From: Desulfobacterales bacterium
GTDB lineage: Bacteria; Desulfobacterota; Desulfobacteria; Desulfobacterales; JAIPEE01
Direction: 5' to 3'
DNA length: 64,000 nt
Assembly: GCA_021737275.1 (NCBI GenBank)
Contig: JAIPEE010000019.1
Coordinates: 1-64,000 of the forward strand
A program made the position numbers and the translations under genes. Shown here one piece after another: positions 60,988 to 64,000 of the stretch. Within the stretch, counting starts at the first letter, position 1; every line of letters starts with the position of its first letter. Under the pieces are notes generated by a model that did no database searches, was not told where the DNA came from, and saw only the letters and a list, made by a program, of their open reading frames with translations.

Positions 60988-61737
60988 ATGGTTGAAGGAC
61001 GCATCAGGGAGTTACTGGGGAGGAAAAAATTGGACAGAAAAATCAATCGGCTAAAGGAACACTATATTGTCTGCGGCTATGGACGCATAGGAAGAGTGCT
61101 TTGCAACAAACTTAGAAAAAAGCCCATTGACCTTGTTGTTATTGATTCAAGCGAAGATTTGATCAACGTTATGGAGGAAGATGGCGTGCTCTATATACCG
61201 GGTAATGCCTCTGATGAGACTATACTTAAGCAGTCCGGTATAGAAAAAGCTAAGGGTCTTGTGGCTGCGCTGGCTACAGATACAGATAATGTCTTTCTTA
61301 TTCTGACCGCTAAACAGCTGAACCCCGATCTGTTTATTGTAGCGCGAGCAACACATGAATCTGCCAAATCCAAGCTGTTTGCCGCCGGTGCGGACCTTGT
61401 AGAGTCCCCCTATGATTTGGGCGCTGCCAGGATGGCACAAAGAATTATAAACCCCACGGTAACCGACTTTCTGGATCTTGCCTTTACCCATAAACGTAAA
61501 GATATTCAAATGGAAGAGATCCCTGTAAAACCGGAATCAAAGTTGGCCGATGTAGCACTCATGGATTCCGGAATCAGACAGGAATTCAACCTGATTATCA
61601 TTGCCATCAAGCAAGCCAATGGCGGCATGTTATTCAACCCGTCATTTGAGTCGAGAATCACACCAGGTGAAACAGTTATTGCAGTTGGTGAAGTGGATAG
61701 CTTAGAGCGCCTTGCAAAAGTTTTAAACCCTTCATAA
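60988..61737 (+). CDS. Potassium channel, TrkA-N/TrkA-C (RCK) part
   Basis: A 249-residue RCK protein. It begins at the ATG two codons after the TAA and in the same frame as the pore ORF. TrkA-N domain (HYIVCGYGRIGRVLCNKL, NAD-type Rossmann fold, about 27-150), TrkA-C domain (about 160-249, DVALMDSGIRQEFNLIIIAIK). RCK domains sense ligands and open the pore. There is no Shine-Dalgarno before this ATG, so it would need coupled reinitiation. With the pore ORF it would make a normal one-piece channel of about 333 residues. Confidence 0.8.
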   Translation: MVEGRIRELLGRKKLDRKINRLKEHYIVCGYGRIGRVLCNKLRKKPIDLVVIDSSEDLINVMEEDGVLYIPGNASDETILKQSGIEKAKGLVAALATDTDNVFLILTAKQLNPDLFIVARATHESAKSKLFAAGADLVESPYDLGAARMAQRIINPTVTDFLDLAFTHKRKDIQMEEIPVKPESKLADVALMDSGIRQEFNLIIIAIKQANGGMLFNPSFESRITPGETVIAVGEVDSLERLAKVLNPS

Positions 61738-61738
61738 A

Positions 61739-61770
61739 AAATGCGACAGATAATATTATCTGCCGCATTA
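61739..61770. terminator. Terminator between the channel gene and the 5-FTHF cyclo-ligase gene
   Basis: AATGCG(A)CAGATAA pairs with TTATCTG(C)CGCATT with one mismatch and is followed by AATTTTTTT; A-rich sequence on the other side lets it serve both convergent genes. Confidence 0.75.
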
Positions 61771-61796
61771 ATTTTTTTCTATCTGCTATTAAAATC

Positions 61797-62384
61797 CTAA
61801 ATCTTATAAATAATACGTTTTTCCGTAATAATAATATCAACATGCTTGTCCTGAGATTTCAAAGGTAATTGCGGAAATATCTGACATTCAAGGGAAAGTG
61901 CCACCTTTCTGGTTGTGATAGGCAGCGAAGGTATAAGCTTGTCATAACGCTTTCCGCCTGAACCGATGCGGCCACCCTTTTCATCAAATGCAATACCCGG
62001 AATAACTGCAATATCAATACATTCTGTCGGCACTTCTTTGCAAACAGAAGTATCCGGACCCAATACACCCCGTGAACTTTCAACCAACTCTGTATCAGGA
62101 TTGTCAACCTTGTATAGTTTAAAACCCATTTTTTCCGTATCAAATAACGGCAGAGCAACCAGTTTTTTCTGGGCAAGACACCGCTTGATTATATTTTGTG
62201 TCTCAACCTCACAATCTCTATTGGCATAAAGCAGTACAATTTTTGACTCCATGAAGTTTGCAAACTCAAAGAGTCTATCTTCAACGTCCCTGTTTATTTT
62301 TTTCAATTCTTTTTTGGAAAAAGCTGATAACAACTCAGCAACCTCATCTCGTATCTCACGTTTTTTTTCTAAAATTTCATCCAT
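61797..62384 (-). CDS. 5-formyltetrahydrofolate cyclo-ligase
   Basis: A 195-residue enzyme that converts 5-formyl-THF to 5,10-methenyl-THF using ATP. The signature is VIPGIAFDEKGGRIGSGGKRYDK, with KIVLLYANRDCEVET and LPLFDTEKMGFKLY around the folate/ATP site. The N-terminal coil (KKREIRDEVAELLSAF) is typical. Family length is normal. In many bacteria 6S RNA lies just upstream; I could not recognise one in the 306-bp gap here. Confidence 0.9.
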   Translation of the reverse strand: MDEILEKKREIRDEVAELLSAFSKKELKKINRDVEDRLFEFANFMESKIVLLYANRDCEVETQNIIKRCLAQKKLVALPLFDTEKMGFKLYKVDNPDTELVESSRGVLGPDTSVCKEVPTECIDIAVIPGIAFDEKGGRIGSGGKRYDKLIPSLPITTRKVALSLECQIFPQLPLKSQDKHVDIIITEKRIIYKI

Positions 62385-62690
62385 ATATGAGCTCCCAATT
62401 TATTTTACCTAATATACAAAATCGACAAATACAAGTCAACTTGCATTAATCATTGACTAAAATACACCTCCATGATAGTTTTTCTAAGCTTTTTTATGCA
62501 TTTTTTCGTTTTGCCGAGATTGGTTCATTACTGCTGTTGAACAACCAGTGCAGAACATTAATGCCACTGATAAGTTAACTATGTCAGGATAAATTATACC
62601 CGGTTTCCCGCCAAAAACATCCTATTAATCCGGTGTGGAGAACGGGTATTAAGCCATTAAAACCAAATACATGAATAATATAGGTATTTT
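62385..62690. promoter_or_regulatory. Divergent region between 5-FTHF cyclo-ligase and serS genes
   Basis: 306 bp without a gene. A possible promoter for serS is TTGACT with TAGTTT 17 bp downstream (near 62453-62482). ATACCCG and CGGGTAT near 62598-62652 are an inverted repeat in the serS leader. I looked for 6S RNA and a T-box and did not recognise either. Confidence 0.35.
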
Positions 62691-63965
62691 ATGCTGGAAA
62701 TCAAGTTTGTCAGGCAAAATTTTCAAAAAGTAGTCGATGCACTTTCAAAACGTGGAGATTCTGCCAAACTGAATGAATTTATCAAATATGACGAAAATCG
62801 TCGTAATATTCTGCTTGAAGTGGAAAATCTTAAAAACAAACGAAACGTCGTCTCTGGCCGAATTGCAGAGATGAAAAAAAAGGGTGAAAATACTGAGGAC
62901 CTCATCCTTGAAATGCGGGAAGTGTCAAAAACAATTAAATCGCTTGATGCTGACCTGTCTGAAAGTGAGGGTGTCGTTAACGACTTGCTGATGAGTATCC
63001 CCAATATACCACACCCATCAGTACCCGAAGGCAAAAATGAGCGCGATAATGAACTGGTAAAAAAAGAAGGCGTTATTCCGGATTTTGATTTTGAGGCAAA
63101 AGCACATTGGGATATTGGCGAAGATTTGAAAATACTGGATTTTGAACGTGCCGCCAAAATTACCGGTGCACGATTTCCCTTATATTTTGGCGCTGGAGCA
63201 AGACTGGAAAGAGCACTTATCAACTTTATGCTCGATATCCATACAACCGAACATGGGTATAAGGAGGTTCTGCCACCTTTTATTGTAAACCGCCAAAGCA
63301 TGATTCATACCGGACAACTCCCAAAGTTTGAAGAAGACCTTTTCAAACTGGAAGGGTGGGACTATTTTTTGATCCCCACTGCAGAAGTTCCGGTTACAAA
63401 TATCCATCAGGGTGAGATTCTTGATGAAAGCGATCTGCCTGTTTATTTTACTGCGTACACGCCGTGTTTCAGATCTGAAGCCGGTTCTTATGGTAAAGAT
63501 ACCAGAGGCCTGATCAGACAGCACCAGTTTAACAAGGTTGAACTGGTTAAACTGGTAACACCCGAATCTTCATACGATGAACTTGAAAAGCTGCTGGCCA
63601 ATGCCGAAGAGATTCTGAAACGTCTCGGACTGGCTTATCAAGTGGTAACGCTTTGTGCAGGTGATCTTGGTTTTTCTTCTGCAAAAACATATGATATTGA
63701 AGTCTGGATGCCGGCGCAAAACACCTACAGAGAAATTTCATCCTGTAGTAACTTTGAAAGCTTCCAGGCCAGAAGAACAAGTATCAGGTTCAGGAAAAAG
63801 GGCGTCAAAGGAAGCGAGCTTGTCCATACATTAAATGGCTCTGGATTAGCTGTAGGACGAACCCTTGCCGCAATTCTGGAAAATTATCAACAGGCTGATG
63901 GATGCGTAATCATACCGGAAGCATTACGACCCTATATGGGTGGAATGGAAAAGATAGAATCATGA
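62691..63965 (+). CDS. serS: Seryl-tRNA synthetase
   Basis: A 424-residue class II aminoacyl-tRNA synthetase. N-terminal antiparallel coiled coil (about 25-105, [21 protein letters not shown]) for tRNA-Ser binding, then the catalytic core with motif 2 [21 protein letters not shown], the serine-site TAEVPVTN and motif 3 [20 protein letters not shown]. Complete. AGGTATTTT precedes ATG. Its stop overlaps the start of the next gene (ATGA). Confidence 0.96.
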   Translation: MLEIKFVRQNFQKVVDALSKRGDSAKLNEFIKYDENRRNILLEVENLKNKRNVVSGRIAEMKKKGENTEDLILEMREVSKTIKSLDADLSESEGVVNDLLMSIPNIPHPSVPEGKNERDNELVKKEGVIPDFDFEAKAHWDIGEDLKILDFERAAKITGARFPLYFGAGARLERALINFMLDIHTTEHGYKEVLPPFIVNRQSMIHTGQLPKFEEDLFKLEGWDYFLIPTAEVPVTNIHQGEILDESDLPVYFTAYTPCFRSEAGSYGKDTRGLIRQHQFNKVELVKLVTPESSYDELEKLLANAEEILKRLGLAYQVVTLCAGDLGFSSAKTYDIEVWMPAQNTYREISSCSNFESFQARRTSIRFRKKGVKGSELVHTLNGSGLAVGRTLAAILENYQQADGCVIIPEALRPYMGGMEKIES

Positions 63966-64000
63966 AATTAAAAGATTTTCCTGAAGATATTCGGGAATAT
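63962..64000 (+). CDS. Start of the next gene, truncated by the window edge
   Basis: ATG at 63962-63964 overlaps the serS stop TGA (63963-63965) in the ATGA arrangement typical of coupled genes. The 13 visible codons read [13 protein letters not shown]. Too short to name. Confidence 0.5.
   Translation, partial: MKLKDFPEDIREY

Noticed and set aside
62385-62690. 6S RNA upstream of the 5-FTHF cyclo-ligase gene, or T-box in front of serS
   Set aside because: No long, bulged, nearly symmetrical hairpin fitting 6S RNA and no AGGGTGGNACCGCG-type T-box sequence; GGTGTGGAGAACGGG near 62632 is only superficially similar.

Overview
The window looks like chromosomal DNA of an anaerobic, AT-rich Gram-negative bacterium, most likely a member of the Desulfobacterota (Desulfobacterales-like). 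The case rests on gene content: an AsrC/Dsr-like siroheme/Fe-S protein with a PCP_red domain, a GlcF-type CCG-domain iron-sulfur protein, a CooC-type ATPase, a class II (B12-dependent) ribonucleotide reductase, the NtrY/NtrX pair next to DUF4390, a selenium-associated LysR regulator, a PilZ domain of the myxobacterial/delta type, and LpxC plus TonB/outer-membrane proteins. No rRNA, tRNA, CRISPR array or intact insertion sequence was seen.

Layout. (1) 1-8.0 kb, accessory: a truncated ORF and a terminator, a gene remnant, then a minus-strand set made of a YjiH-type membrane protein, an isochorismatase-family amidohydrolase, a nitrilase-superfamily amidase, an MFS carrier, an N-carbamoylputrescine-amidase-like enzyme and a lone TRAP substrate-binding protein. 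It reads as an uncharacterised pathway for uptake and hydrolysis of an amide or ureido compound. (2) 8.1-16.2 kb: Fe-S redox proteins, a small outer-membrane barrel, transketolase, a radical SAM protein and a beta-CASP nuclease. (3) 16.2-25.7 kb: a complete corrinoid uptake locus. Two cobalamin riboswitches with their own promoters lie back to back; one reads left into btuFCD-exbB-exbD-tonB, the other right into a TonB-dependent receptor and an exported BtuF-CbiZ fusion. (4) 25.7-38.6 kb: alanine racemase, patatin, DUF4213/DUF364, U32 protein, CooC, Ski2-like helicase, omega-amidase plus methionine-type aminotransferase, a SurA/PrsA-like isomerase and a glycosyltransferase. (5) 38.7-45.4 kb: Tag glycosylase (probable AUC start), a cNMP/PilZ regulator, a lipoprotein, an odd alanine-rich exported protein, a nucleotidyl cyclase relic, TatA, an EEP-family protein, an amino-acid-type binding protein and SSB. 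(6) 45.5-64 kb, mostly housekeeping: RlmL-like methyltransferase, Epd, ComM, LpxC, DUF4390-NtrY-NtrX-RsmD-CoaD, LysR, NrdJ, a VTT membrane protein, Pcm, a potassium channel split by one stop codon, 5-FTHF cyclo-ligase, SerS and the first codons of the next gene.

The best-supported joined-up biology is corrinoid salvage: receptor, TonB energisation, ABC import, exported remodelling amidase and riboswitch control, with a B12-dependent NrdJ as a likely consumer in the same window. The most unusual single observations are the NtrX with a degenerate GAFTGA loop, the potassium channel cut exactly in frame by TAA with an ATG two codons on, the Tag gene whose only sensible start is ATC behind a good Shine-Dalgarno, and the mutually exclusive hairpins after the right-hand riboswitch. 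All family assignments come from reading motifs and overall sequence; no database search was possible.
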